Part shown: positions 63,781-64,000 of the stretch, one piece after another | Layout: the number at the start of each line of letters is the position of its first letter | How positions within the stretch are numbered: the first letter of the stretch is position 1 | NCBI GenBank assembly: GCA_951230915.1 | Contig: OX579636.1 | Coordinates: 34,035,567-34,099,566, forward strand | Length of the DNA: 64,000 nt | Direction: 5' to 3' | DNA from: Antitrichia curtipendula | Lineage: Eukaryota > Streptophyta > Bryopsida > Hypnales > Leucodontaceae | The notes under the pieces: model-generated | Databases searched by the model: none | Seen by the model: the letters and a program-made list of their open reading frames with translations, nothing else | Told to the model about the DNA's origin: nothing | Position numbers and translations under genes: made by a program

Positions 63781-64000
63781 TTAACCCATAAACTCCCAAG
63801 ATATTTTTTTCCATCAAAAAGCACTCAAAACAACCATTTCTATTGAAAACTAAAAAAAACTTAGAAATTATATTTTTCACATATCTAACTGTAAGATCTT
63901 GCACTAGACTCTTGCATAAGAATGTGTGGAAGAAATTTCAAAAAATTTGACCACGTAGATTGTAAAATTTTTGCACTACACATTTTACATTTCCAATTTT
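63781..64000. mobile_element. piggyBac-like TTAA/CCC element (copy P9), left part only
   Basis: Begins TTAACCCATAAACTCCC and is collinear with copies P1 and P2 read inward from their right ends (cactcaaaac, gtaagatctt, aatgtgtggaa, tttgaccacg). It runs off the end of the window, so the right end is not seen. Confidence 0.6.

Overview
The window looks like nuclear DNA of a green land plant. The support is spliced genes with GT-AG introns, an AUX1/LAX auxin influx carrier, a DNL zinc-finger protein with a plastid-type N-terminus, an F-box protein, and plant-type DNA transposons (CACTA, Stowaway-like). Genes sit in GC-richer islands separated by long AT-rich tracts full of small inverted-repeat elements. 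The style suggests a non-seed plant such as a moss, but this is only inference. No tRNA, rRNA or CRISPR was seen.

Layout. 1-6.0 kb: AT-rich, with nested inverted-repeat elements. 6.0-9.2 kb (+): four-exon CUSTOS-like nuclear protein. 10.0-12.7 kb (-): four-exon DNL/Zim17-type zinc-finger protein, convergent with the first gene. 13.2-17.4 kb: decayed transposon-like locus carrying a 1,008-bp inverted duplication around a 200-N assembly gap. 20.7-22.9 kb (+): unrecognised spliced gene. 25.8-28.7 kb (+): broken DUF7869-type, transposase-like gene. 29.4-30.0 kb (-): unrecognised, probably damaged gene. 31.6-32.7 kb: CACTA element. 36.4-38.6 kb (+): four-exon gene for an unrecognised membrane-anchored protein. 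41.6-43.2 kb (-): intronless F-box gene. 45-51 kb: repeat-rich. 51.0 kb (+): possible 70-residue membrane protein. 52.9-58.5 kb (-): eight-exon AUX1/LAX gene. 58.5-64 kb: its upstream flank, then AT-rich repeats.

The genes do not form a pathway; they look like independent housekeeping, regulatory and transport genes. The most notable signal is the mobile DNA. A family of at least six complete elements, plus several single ends, has the form TTAA-CCC(N)...GGG-TTAA, as piggyBac-type elements do. Three Stowaway-like elements each lie in an intron of a different gene. The inverted duplication next to the N gap needs an assembly check. Exon boundaries were placed by hand from splice consensus and reading-frame phase.
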